Assembly: GCA_021776475.1 (NCBI GenBank)
Contig: JAJFFV010000005.1
Coordinates: 310,001 to 374,000 of the forward strand
Reading direction: 5' to 3'
Source of the DNA: Parvularculaceae bacterium
GTDB lineage: Bacteria > Pseudomonadota > Alphaproteobacteria > Caulobacterales > Parvularculaceae
Length of the DNA: 64,000 bases
Shown piece by piece: positions 1 through 7,454 of the stretch (position 1 is the stretch's first letter; each line of letters opens with the position of its first letter). The translations under genes were made by a program, and so were the position numbers. The notes beneath the pieces were generated by a model. The model was not told the DNA's origin. It searched no databases and was given only the letters and a program-made list of their open reading frames with translations.

Positions 1-1427
1 GACCTCAGTGGAGACGACGGGTGGACTGTCAGAAAATGATCATACACGCGGCGCGCGGCAGCCCTTTCACCCAAAACGGTCAAGGCTTCAAACAGTTGCA
101 AATATTGAGCGGGTGTTGCAATTGACTTCATTATCACTGGTTCCAGTATGGCCCTGACATCTGCCATCCTGTTTTCCGCAATCGCCAGAGCGGCACTCAC
201 TGTTGGTGTTGATTGCACGACGAGCTGACTTTGCACCGATGCTTCGTTCGCGTACTCACGCGCAGCAGCAATATCCTGATGCTGGAGACAAAGGTGGCTG
301 AGCGCGAGTAGTGCGTATGCTTTACGGTGCACATTGCGTTCTCGTTTAATGGCCAGCAGCAAAATGCTTGCAATCTCTTCTTCATCGTAGCAACTTAAAA
401 ACAACGCGTTCATCGTATGAAAATTTAGTTCATATGCTTCGTAATTTTCAATCAAATCTAAACAGATTAGAGCGGCAGTCTCCAAGTCAACTCTCTGCCC
501 ATTATGTAATTTAAATGCGGCGGTCAGAGAACGAACCTGGCCATCATCCAACGAAACACATAACTTGTCGGCACACTCTTCTATGGACGTGCTCGATATC
601 GTTATGCCTGTCTGGGAAAGAGCAGCTTCGAGATCTTCACTTCTTTCAATGTGACCTGATTGAAGCAATCGGACAAAACAGGTTACAAAGTTTGCCGTGC
701 GTGGAAGATCTGCAAAAGTATCTAGCTGGCTCACACGCTGGCCCAATTTGGCCATTTCACTTGCACGCTGTGCGATGGAGAATAGAACCCGTGGCGGGCT
801 ATTGAGAGAGATCGCAGTTGGTTCGTCCGTCGACGACCACCTGACAGATGATCCCGCGATGACAAAGCAATCCAGGAGATGCCGCGCAAGTCCCTTCCCG
901 GAGAGATTCTCCCATCGGATATTGAGTCTTTCATAAGTTGAGCGTCTGAATGCATAGTGCGCCTCGTATATCAATTTAGGCGACCCATTTTTGTATCCCT
1001 GGCGATAGCGATGACTGTTGAACGCACAGGGCCAGGCAACAAGCTGACCGGACAGTGTCGCTGCGAGTGTTAACGAGGAGGCAAAATCGCTCTCCTCAAG
1101 CATCCCACCAAGAGTCTCAACGTGTTTTGGTCCCCAAATATCGTCGTCCTGAAGGATGAAAATCCGGTCAGACCGTGCCCTCGAAAGCGCAGTTGCCCGG
1201 GCTGTGGTGGTTCTGACCGGCGATGCCGGCAAATCGAGAACATGGACCCGGTTGTCGGCTTCCGCGAATTTGTGAGCGACACTCAACACGTCCGTCGTCG
1301 CGCCTGAACAGGCAATCAACAACTCAATATCAGCACAGCTCTGATTCAGGCCATGGGGGACAGCCTGCTTCATAGTTTCTGCCCGGTCAATAATAGGCAG
1401 GATTATTGAAGCGTACGGTTTTATCAT
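1..1427 (-). CDS. Family 2-like glycosyltransferase with C-terminal helical repeats (partial, 3' end beyond window)
   Basis: The reverse strand is open from an ATG at 1427 to the window edge, giving 475 codons without a stop; the ORF track omits it because it never terminates here. AGGA precedes the ATG by about 5 bases. The start (MIKPYASIILPI) is the typical first beta strand of a GT-A fold, and DDD near residue 95 in ILQDDDIW is the nucleotide-sugar/metal motif. From about residue 230 the sequence turns helical and Ala/Leu-rich, with TPR-like segments such as YALLALSHLCLQHQDIAAAR. It probably transfers a sugar during surface glycan or glycoprotein synthesis. Donor and acceptor cannot be told. 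The fold is fairly sure, the role is not. Confidence 0.8.
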   Translation of the reverse strand, partial: MIKPYASIILPIIDRAETMKQAVPHGLNQSCADIELLIACSGATTDVLSVAHKFAEADNRVHVLDLPASPVRTTTARATALSRARSDRIFILQDDDIWGPKHVETLGGMLEESDFASSLTLAATLSGQLVAWPCAFNSHRYRQGYKNGSPKLIYEAHYAFRRSTYERLNIRWENLSGKGLARHLLDCFVIAGSSVRWSSTDEPTAISLNSPPRVLFSIAQRASEMAKLGQRVSQLDTFADLPRTANFVTCFVRLLQSGHIERSEDLEAALSQTGITISSTSIEECADKLCVSLDDGQVRSLTAAFKLHNGQRVDLETAALICLDLIENYEAYELNFHTMNALFLSCYDEEEIASILLLAIKRERNVHRKAYALLALSHLCLQHQDIAAAREYANEASVQSQLVVQSTPTVSAALAIAENRMADVRAILEPVIMKSIATPAQYLQLFEALTVLGERAAARRVYDHFLTVHPSSPLR

Positions 1428-1493
1428 CGGTCCTGTATGTTGAAAACTATTCTATATCCGGTTTTTAGGCTGTCGGCTATGGCAGGTTGCGCT

Positions 1494-2549
1494 TCAGTGA
1501 ACTTCAGCACCAACGGCTTTGACGATATCGTCAAAGCCGTCAGCATCAAGAAATTCGGTCAATTCACGCAAGATTTTTGTTGGCAGACCCGGACCTTCGT
1601 AAATCAACGCGGTATAAAGCTGCACCAAAGAAGCGCCCGCGAGGATTTTCTTATAGGCATCTCTGCCCGAGAAAATGCCGCCGACACCGATCAATGGGAT
1701 TTTATGGCTCAGTTCTCTGGCAAAATCACGCAGAACTTCGGTTGACAGACGGAACAGTGGCCCACCGGAAAGGCCGCCTATCTCCCCGCCATGTGCGGCA
1801 CTCTCGACACCTGGTCTCGTGATCGTTGTATTGGAAACAATGAGACCGCTGACCTTGTGAGCAACGGCGCTGGCGACAATATCGGCTCTGTCTTCATCGG
1901 TGAGGTCCGGTGCAACTTTCAAAAACAGCGGCTTTTTCGTCACGCGCGTCGCCATCACGCGCGACAACAGATCGTCGAGCGCAGCACGGCCCTGCAAGGC
2001 GCGTAAGCCAGGTGTATTTGGCGAAGAAATATTGACCGTACAGAAATCAACATGCGGCTCCAGCGCTTTCAGACCAACCACATAATCTTCTGTTCGATCT
2101 TCGCTGTCTTTGTTGGCACCAAGGTTGATACCGACCACCCCTGGCCGGCCAGAACGAACTGCAAGGCGGTCCCTGATCGTCTCCAGCCCGTCATTGTTGA
2201 AACCATAGCGATTAATCACTGCTCGCTGATGACGCAGCCGAAAGACGCGGGGGCGATCATTGCCCCGTTGTGGCTTCGGTGTGACCGCGCCCACTTCGAC
2301 AAACCCGAAACCAAGGCTGAGCATCGCATCCGGCACTTCGGCGTTCTTGTCGAATCCAGCCGCAAGCCCCAGCGGATTGCGGAGCGACAGGCCAGCGACT
2401 TCGGTGGCCAGACGTTTGTCTGGTACTTGCCTCACCGACGGGAAAAAGCCCTGCCGCAACAAACTGATGGTTGTCTTGTGGGCGACCTCGGCGTCCAGCA
2501 ACGTCAGCAGCTTGGCCCCGGCGCTCGACAAGGGTAACGGCACTTTCAC
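1494..2549 (-). CDS. pyrD: Dihydroorotate dehydrogenase (quinone), class 2
   Basis: This 351-residue protein oxidises dihydroorotate to orotate in pyrimidine synthesis, passing electrons to membrane quinone. Class 2 features are an N-terminal amphipathic helix region (residues 1-40), the FMN-barrel segment NPLGLAAGFDKNAE, and VNISSPNTPGLR, where class 2 enzymes carry a catalytic Ser. GVGGIFSGRDAYKK is the phosphate-binding end of the barrel. Length is normal for the class. The start is GTG, overlapping the upstream DUF952 stop by four bases (GTGA), so the two are probably translationally coupled. Confidence 0.96.
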   Translation of the reverse strand: MKVPLPLSSAGAKLLTLLDAEVAHKTTISLLRQGFFPSVRQVPDKRLATEVAGLSLRNPLGLAAGFDKNAEVPDAMLSLGFGFVEVGAVTPKPQRGNDRPRVFRLRHQRAVINRYGFNNDGLETIRDRLAVRSGRPGVVGINLGANKDSEDRTEDYVVGLKALEPHVDFCTVNISSPNTPGLRALQGRAALDDLLSRVMATRVTKKPLFLKVAPDLTDEDRADIVASAVAHKVSGLIVSNTTITRPGVESAAHGGEIGGLSGGPLFRLSTEVLRDFARELSHKIPLIGVGGIFSGRDAYKKILAGASLVQLYTALIYEGPGLPTKILRELTEFLDADGFDDIVKAVGAEVH

Positions 2550-2905
2550 AGGGCACCCTTTGTGACAATGCCGAAACTGCCGCCGGGGCGACGTTTCATT
2601 TCCAGAACCTTTCGGACACTGCCAACGCCCAGATCACCGTAATAATGTGGTAGTTTGTCCCAGCGGTTCGGCGCCTTCTCCCATTTCAGTTTATCTTCAA
2701 GATCGCCACGGTCAAACAGCAAAGCCCAGAGCCGGAGATGTCCGGTAAAATGCAAATTGGCGGTCAGGATAATCTGACCCGCAGTCGACAGATGAATAAA
2801 GCCATCGCGATTGTCGAGGTCGGTTAGTTGAATTGTGCCAGTTTTTTGCGCGCGCAGCCATTGCTCTTCGGTTGCCAGGCGATAGACGAATTGATCTTCC
2901 ATCAA
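2546..2905 (-). CDS. DUF952 family protein
   Basis: A 119-residue protein recognised as DUF952 by YRLATEEQW, the DGFIHLSTAGQI segment and the C-terminal VGSVRKVLEM region. The biochemical function of the family is unknown. It is compact and soluble, with no signal peptide or membrane segment. It overlaps pyrD by four bases; from memory, DUF952-pyrD is a recurrent pair in alphaproteobacteria, which may hint at a housekeeping link to nucleotide metabolism. The start is MMEDQF; the second ATG is equally possible. Confidence 0.85.
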   Translation of the reverse strand: MMEDQFVYRLATEEQWLRAQKTGTIQLTDLDNRDGFIHLSTAGQIILTANLHFTGHLRLWALLFDRGDLEDKLKWEKAPNRWDKLPHYYGDLGVGSVRKVLEMKRRPGGSFGIVTKGAL

Positions 2906-2917
2906 GGTCGCATGACC

Positions 2918-3349
2918 TCAAACAGGATCAATGGTCATGTGACGGGCCCGCGCGGCGTGTTCAATTGCCTGCGCACCATCATCGGAAACATTGAGGCAGT
3001 TGCGGATCAGCTCAAGGACCCGGATTTCGGTCGGATCCAGCTCCTCGTCAGCAGTGACAACATCAACCGCCGCCGCATAGGCCGTTTCACCAAGATGTGA
3101 CGGCAGCGCAGCTTCCGCCGCCGCGAGCACTTTGTGCAAGCCGCCATCAGACGACATCAGCGCGCCGCAGGCCTCGGCATATTCCACAAGGCTTCGCTCA
3201 TCTTCGTCCGAAAATAGTGGGAACGAGCGCACGACCCGGCCGATGGTTCGAAGTTCAGTCTCCCTGATCGTACCATCGGAGGCCGAGATCATCACCATCA
3301 GATAGATTATCGCCTCCTGGGGGGTCAGCTTGACCACTGAATCTGCCAT
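2918..3349 (-). CDS. TerB-like (tellurite resistance/co-chaperone-fold) protein
   Basis: An acidic, all-helical protein with the TerB pattern: LTPQEAIIYLMVMISASDGTI, then ELRTIGRVV, and a second half with VVTADEELDPTEIRVLELI, the repeated SADG/TADEE-type loops of the fold. The ORF track starts at 3403, but ATG at 3349 (MADSVVKL) is preceded by GGAG at seven bases, so I take 143 residues. TerB folds occur in tellurite resistance and in many stress proteins; no other ter genes are near, so no specific role follows. It sits 12 bases upstream of DUF952-pyrD, likely the same transcript. Confidence 0.8.
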   Translation of the reverse strand: MADSVVKLTPQEAIIYLMVMISASDGTIRETELRTIGRVVRSFPLFSDEDERSLVEYAEACGALMSSDGGLHKVLAAAEAALPSHLGETAYAAAVDVVTADEELDPTEIRVLELIRNCLNVSDDGAQAIEHAARARHMTIDPV

Positions 3350-3423
3350 TGGATACTCCATGTTTGTTCGCCGGAAGCTAAGCGGCTTTCTCGCCTGCCG
3401 CAACTATTACTGATACGCAGCTG

Positions 3424-3453
3424 TTGACGATACACATTAGTTACTCATAGGTA
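3424..3453 (+). promoter_or_regulatory. Possible sigma-70-type promoter for lysS
   Basis: TTGACG at 3424-3429 is close to the -35 consensus and is followed after 18 bases by TAGGTA, a weak -10. It lies 30 bases before the lysS ATG in the divergent gap with the TerB-like gene. Seen by eye only; the -10 is poor. Confidence 0.35.
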
Positions 3454-3483
3454 CCGCAATCCTCGACCGAACCGGATAATAAG

Positions 3484-5058
3484 ATGACCAAGACAGAGTT
3501 GACGCGAGAGAACATTGAGAACGCAAAAGCCTGGCCGTTTCAAGAAGCAAGGGCGTTGGCAAAACGCGTCAGCAATGTACCTGAAGAAAAACCGATCGTC
3601 TTTGAAACTGGTTATGGTCCTTCCGGCCTGCCGCATATCGGTACCTTCGGCGAAGTTGCGCGCACAACAATGGTGCGCCGCGCTTTTGAAATCCTGACCG
3701 GGCGCCCGACCCGATTGATCAGTTTTTCAGATGACATGGACGGCATGAGAAAAATCCCAGCTAATGTGCCGAACCAGGAAAAACTGGAAGAGTATTTGCA
3801 AAAACCGTTGTCGCGTGTGCCCGACCCGTTTGGCAGCAACTACAGTTTTGCGGAAGTAAATAATTTGAAGCTGCGGGCGTTTCTCGATCAATTCGGGTTT
3901 GACTATGAGTTCATCTCAGCGACCGATGCCTATACCTCAGGTATGTTTGACGACATGCTTGTCAGGATGCTCGAAAAATTTGACGATGTGATGGAGATCA
4001 TCTTGCCGACCATCGGGCAGGAACGGCGCAAGACATATTCACCATTTTTGCCAATTTCGCCAACCTCTGGGCGCGTTCTTTATGTGCCAATGCTCGAGCG
4101 AAATGTCAGTGCCGGGACAATTGTGTTTGAGGACGAAAATGGCGAGAAGATTGAAAGCAAGATCACTGGTGGCAATGTCAAGCTGCAATGGAAAGCCGAC
4201 TGGGCTGGGCGCTGGTTTGCACTCGGCGTCGACTATGAAATGTCAGGCGAGGATCTAACGGAATCCACAAAACTTTCCAACAGGATTGTCAAAGCGCTGG
4301 GTGGCAAACCTCCAGCTGGGTTTAATTATCAGCTTTTTCTTGATGACAAGGGCGAGAAAATCTCCAAGTCCAAAGGCAATGGCCTGACAATTGAGGAATG
4401 GTTGCGCTATGCCTCGCCCGAAAGCCTATCGCTTTATATGTATCAGGCACCACGGAAAGCAAAAAAGCTGCACTTCGATATTATTCCGAAGACGGCGGAT
4501 GAATACTGGTCATTTGTCAGCCGTTATGAACCCGGCGAGCCCGCAAAAGCAATCGAAAATCCCGCCTGGCATATCCACGAAGGCACACCGCCGAGCGTGA
4601 CACCGCCGGTTAGTTTTTCCCTGTTGCTAAACATCGTGAACGCATCAGGTACATCTGATCCAGATGTTTTGCGTGGCTTCGTTGAAAAATACCGGCCCGA
4701 TGCAACCGATGAAGAAATGGCAGCGATGGCGCCGATGATAGAATACGCACTCCATTATTTTGATGACTTCGTCAAGCCGAAGAAACAATACCGTGCACCG
4801 ACAGATCAAGAACGCGCGGCGCTGGAAATGCTTATTGGCATTTTGGCAAGCGCCGACCCGGAGGCGGGGGAAGATGTCTTTCAAACGGCAGTATTCGATG
4901 CCGGCAAGGCACAAGCCTATGAAAACATCCGTGACTGGTTTACGGGTCTTTATGAAGTCACTTTTGGTCAATCGGAAGGGCCGCGTATGGGACCGTTCAT
5001 CAAGATTTTCGGTCCGAAGGAAACGGCTGAGATGCTTCGCGCTGGCCTGAATCGATAA
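3484..5058 (+). CDS. lysS: Lysine--tRNA ligase, class I
   Basis: A 524-residue class I lysyl-tRNA synthetase, the form common in archaea and alphaproteobacteria and unrelated to the class II enzyme of E. coli. The HIGH-like motif is PSGLPHIGTFGE near residue 50 and the KMSKS loop is KISKSKGNG near residue 295. It charges tRNA-Lys with lysine in the cytoplasm. The C-terminal third is the helical anticodon-binding part. The gene diverges from the TerB-like gene, and a histidine phosphatase begins nine bases after its stop, so the two are probably cotranscribed. Confidence 0.96.
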   Translation: MTKTELTRENIENAKAWPFQEARALAKRVSNVPEEKPIVFETGYGPSGLPHIGTFGEVARTTMVRRAFEILTGRPTRLISFSDDMDGMRKIPANVPNQEKLEEYLQKPLSRVPDPFGSNYSFAEVNNLKLRAFLDQFGFDYEFISATDAYTSGMFDDMLVRMLEKFDDVMEIILPTIGQERRKTYSPFLPISPTSGRVLYVPMLERNVSAGTIVFEDENGEKIESKITGGNVKLQWKADWAGRWFALGVDYEMSGEDLTESTKLSNRIVKALGGKPPAGFNYQLFLDDKGEKISKSKGNGLTIEEWLRYASPESLSLYMYQAPRKAKKLHFDIIPKTADEYWSFVSRYEPGEPAKAIENPAWHIHEGTPPSVTPPVSFSLLLNIVNASGTSDPDVLRGFVEKYRPDATDEEMAAMAPMIEYALHYFDDFVKPKKQYRAPTDQERAALEMLIGILASADPEAGEDVFQTAVFDAGKAQAYENIRDWFTGLYEVTFGQSEGPRMGPFIKIFGPKETAEMLRAGLNR

Positions 5059-5067
5059 CGGCCTGGT

Positions 5068-5682
5068 ATGCTTGTTCCGATCCAGCATCCGTTTCCTGTT
5101 TATTATTGCCGGCATGGTCAGACGGATTGGAACCGTGAGAATCGCTTGCAGGGGCATTCGGATATTCCATTGAATGATAAAGGGTGCGAGCAGGCACGGG
5201 CTTATGGCTTGACCCTGCGCAACCTGAAAATTGACTGGCCTCGTGTCTCGCTATTTGTCAGCCCGCTCTCGCGTGCGCAAGAAACGCTTGATCTGATTCT
5301 TGACGAGATCGGTGGGACAGAAATTAGCCCGCTTACGGATGACCGGTTGATCGAACTGGATCTTGGTTCCTGGAATGGCATGACGATTGATGATGTCAGG
5401 CGGGAATATCCAGAAGAATGGGATAGCCGCAGGGTCAATCCATGGACAAGTCCCGTGCCGGACGGCGAGAGTTATGCCGATGCCGAGCCCAGGCTCCGTG
5501 CCTTCGCCATGGGGTTAACCGGACCTTCTTTGGTTGTTGGGCATGGCGGTACCGGCCGCGTTTTGCGCGGTCTTCTGAGCCATGGCGATCCTGCCGAGTT
5601 CCTGAAACATGGTACACGCCAGGACAGAATATATGTATTGGAAAACGGGCAGGAGCGTTGCCTACCCGTCCTTAAAGGATAG
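5068..5682 (+). CDS. Histidine phosphatase (phosphoglycerate mutase-like) family protein
   Basis: A 204-residue protein with the RHG motif in YYCRHGQTDWN, where His is phosphorylated, followed by LQGHSDIPLNDKG, SPLSRAQETLDLI (second Arg), the acid region ELDLGSWNGM and VVGHGGTGRVL (second catalytic His). All catalytic positions of the branch are present. The substrate could be a sugar phosphate or a cofactor precursor; neighbours do not decide it. It follows lysS by nine bases and ends two bases before the convergent AhpD-like gene. Confidence 0.88.
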   Translation: MLVPIQHPFPVYYCRHGQTDWNRENRLQGHSDIPLNDKGCEQARAYGLTLRNLKIDWPRVSLFVSPLSRAQETLDLILDEIGGTEISPLTDDRLIELDLGSWNGMTIDDVRREYPEEWDSRRVNPWTSPVPDGESYADAEPRLRAFAMGLTGPSLVVGHGGTGRVLRGLLSHGDPAEFLKHGTRQDRIYVLENGQERCLPVLKG

Positions 5683-5683
5683 C

Positions 5684-6238
5684 CTAACCCGCAGGTTTCC
5701 AAGCGAATTTTTGGAACGGCGCGTCGAGAGGTGTAGCGGCGATATGGTTGATGTAGTTGCTTAAAGTCTTGTGGGTTGCCCCAAGAACGACTTCCAGAAC
5801 ATTCTGCTTTGTATACCCCGCGTCAAGAAAACTCTCGACATCCGTTTCAGAAATACGCCCACGCTCACTGACTACTTTTCGCGTGAATTGGCGCAAGGAT
5901 TCGAGTTTTTGATCGGCAATTGGTGTTTTATTGCGCAATGCTTCGACAACATCTTCAGGAACTTTGGCGCCATAAGCGATCGCTGTGTGGGCGGGCACAC
6001 AATAGTGACACTCATTCAACACGTTGATCTCTAGCCAGATGACGTTTTGCTCTTCTCTGGTGAGCGATGTTTGTGAAAAAGCATCCCCCAAATATTTGTA
6101 GGCCTCAAGCACCTTTGGTGCCTCAGCCATGACTGCGTGCAGATTGGGAATCATGCCGAATCCGTTCTGTGAGTCTTTAAGCATTTCGGCCGCTTCGGGC
6201 ACCGCACTGTCAGGTGTGTGGATGGTAAATTGGGTCAT
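5684..6238 (-). CDS. Carboxymuconolactone decarboxylase/AhpD-like protein (first of two)
   Basis: The CxxCxxxH redox motif is intact in NECHYCVPAHTAIA, as in AhpD-type peroxidase partners, and the surrounding helices (ALRNKTPIADQKLESLRQF) are typical of the fold. It probably acts as a thiol-dependent peroxidase or small-molecule enzyme in the cytoplasm. The track uses GTG at 6262; ATG at 6238 (MTQFTIH) seems more natural, giving 184 residues, though neither has a strong ribosome site. A paralogue lies 127 bases upstream on the same strand. Confidence 0.82.
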   Translation of the reverse strand: MTQFTIHTPDSAVPEAAEMLKDSQNGFGMIPNLHAVMAEAPKVLEAYKYLGDAFSQTSLTREEQNVIWLEINVLNECHYCVPAHTAIAYGAKVPEDVVEALRNKTPIADQKLESLRQFTRKVVSERGRISETDVESFLDAGYTKQNVLEVVLGATHKTLSNYINHIAATPLDAPFQKFAWKPAG

Positions 6239-6365
6239 CTTTGGTTTTCTTTCTGTCGTCACAATGTGAATTTGTGTGATCCTATCAGCATCGGTGCAGC
6301 TGGCAAAATTTCAAGGATCGCTTACAGTTGACGTCACACCTTGCGTGACGGCGCTACTTGCTCAT

Positions 6366-6926
6366 TCAATCAAGAATGCCAAGCTGCCGGCCAAAATCTG
6401 AATAGCTACGGGTTTTGCGGTCCTCAAGCTCGGCCTCGGTCGGTGGTGAGGCAGCGTAGTCGAAAGTCACACCGGTTCCCTCAATAATCCTGTTCATGAA
6501 ATTGAACAACGCGCAGATCTGGATGGCATCGTAAAGCGCCCGCTCGGTCCAGCCTGCATCATAGACGGATTTAGCATCAGCTTCGGTTAGTTGCGCGGGA
6601 AGGCGTGTAAGTTTTTGCACATAAGAAAGAATTGGTTTCATTTTCTCTTCGACCGGCGCTGTTTCGAGATCTTTCATCAACCCGTCGATCACTTCCTCGT
6701 CAATCCCGAACACTTCTGCATAGATCTTGTGGGCACCAAAACAGAATGTGCACGCATTAATTCCGGAGACATATGTCGCAATCAGTTCGCGCTGGGCAAC
6801 GCTTAAGGGTCCATCAGCCCGCAATAAAAGGTCGTGATATTCAAGGAGCGGCCGAACATGTTCTGGAAAGGCCCTAAAAACATCGCCCAGATGCGGCTGA
6901 TCCGGCAGAGTTGGGAAAAACGACAT
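6366..6926 (-). CDS. Carboxymuconolactone decarboxylase/peroxidase-related protein (second of two)
   Basis: A 186-residue AhpD-fold protein with CxxCxxxH in NACTFCFGAHKIYAE. The N-terminal HVRPLLEYHDLLLR and the C-terminal NFMNRIIEGTGVTFDY segments resemble the uncharacterised peroxidase-related subgroup. It is only distantly similar to the downstream paralogue outside the redox helix, so the two are not a recent duplication. Substrate unknown. The 127-base gap between them has no clear terminator, so they may share a transcript. Confidence 0.82.
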   Translation of the reverse strand: MSFFPTLPDQPHLGDVFRAFPEHVRPLLEYHDLLLRADGPLSVAQRELIATYVSGINACTFCFGAHKIYAEVFGIDEEVIDGLMKDLETAPVEEKMKPILSYVQKLTRLPAQLTEADAKSVYDAGWTERALYDAIQICALFNFMNRIIEGTGVTFDYAASPPTEAELEDRKTRSYSDFGRQLGILD

Positions 6927-7454
6927 GCTCTGAATTCCACTTCGCTTGTACTTTTTGGCACTCCCTTAGCGACAGTGCTAGCAAGGCTTTGATTAATGAT
7001 TCTCTGTAACGCTCTGTAATAGATTATGAACAAAATATAAAACTTGGAGATTTGACTGCATTATCAGAGTGTTATGTTGTAACATCCATTTTGTCTGGGC
7101 CAGTTGCGCTATATCTGTGATTGATATCACTCGCCAAACCCCCCAAATCAAGTCATACAAAATTAAGCAAAGAAACGTACACTGAGCCTCTGTGTATACA
7201 GGCCGGATAACACCGGAAAGGACGCTTAACGAGACGCGATAAAAATGCACGATACTGAAACTTTCTGCTACGTCCTCCGGACCCAAGCGAGACCCGTATT
7301 CGCGGGAGCAAGAAATTTCGTTATCACCAAGCACGCGATCGTCACATCCAATAACAGTTGTGTGACCAGAGGAACTACGACGGCAGCGGCCTTCGTGCTG
7401 CCTGATTCGACTCCTATTTTTTCAGCAAGCGGGTAGTAAAACAGAGGTGACACC
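6927..7454. other. Long non-coding region between AhpD-like gene and prkA
   Basis: 528 bases without a convincing gene. The short ORFs of the track here (for example 6993-7334 minus and 7245-7436 plus) show no recognisable protein and no good ribosome site. Visible structure includes ATGTTGTAACAT near 7072, GTGATTGATATCAC near 7118 and a paired CTGTAA repeat near 7005-7018. It is long enough for a regulated promoter with a leader upstream of prkA. A GGAAC in GAGGAACTAC near 7370 recalls an EcfG -35, but no matching -10 is seen. Confidence 0.5.

Noticed and set aside
6952-6975. Sigma-54-like TTGGCAC-N4-TTAGC
   Set aside because: The -12 element is wrong (TAGC rather than TTGC) and it is about 480 bases from prkA.
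6993-7334. 113-residue minus-strand ORF upstream of prkA, and the plus-strand 63-residue ORF at 7245
   Set aside because: Neither has a recognisable protein or a good start; both lie in a low-GC leader where chance ORFs are expected.
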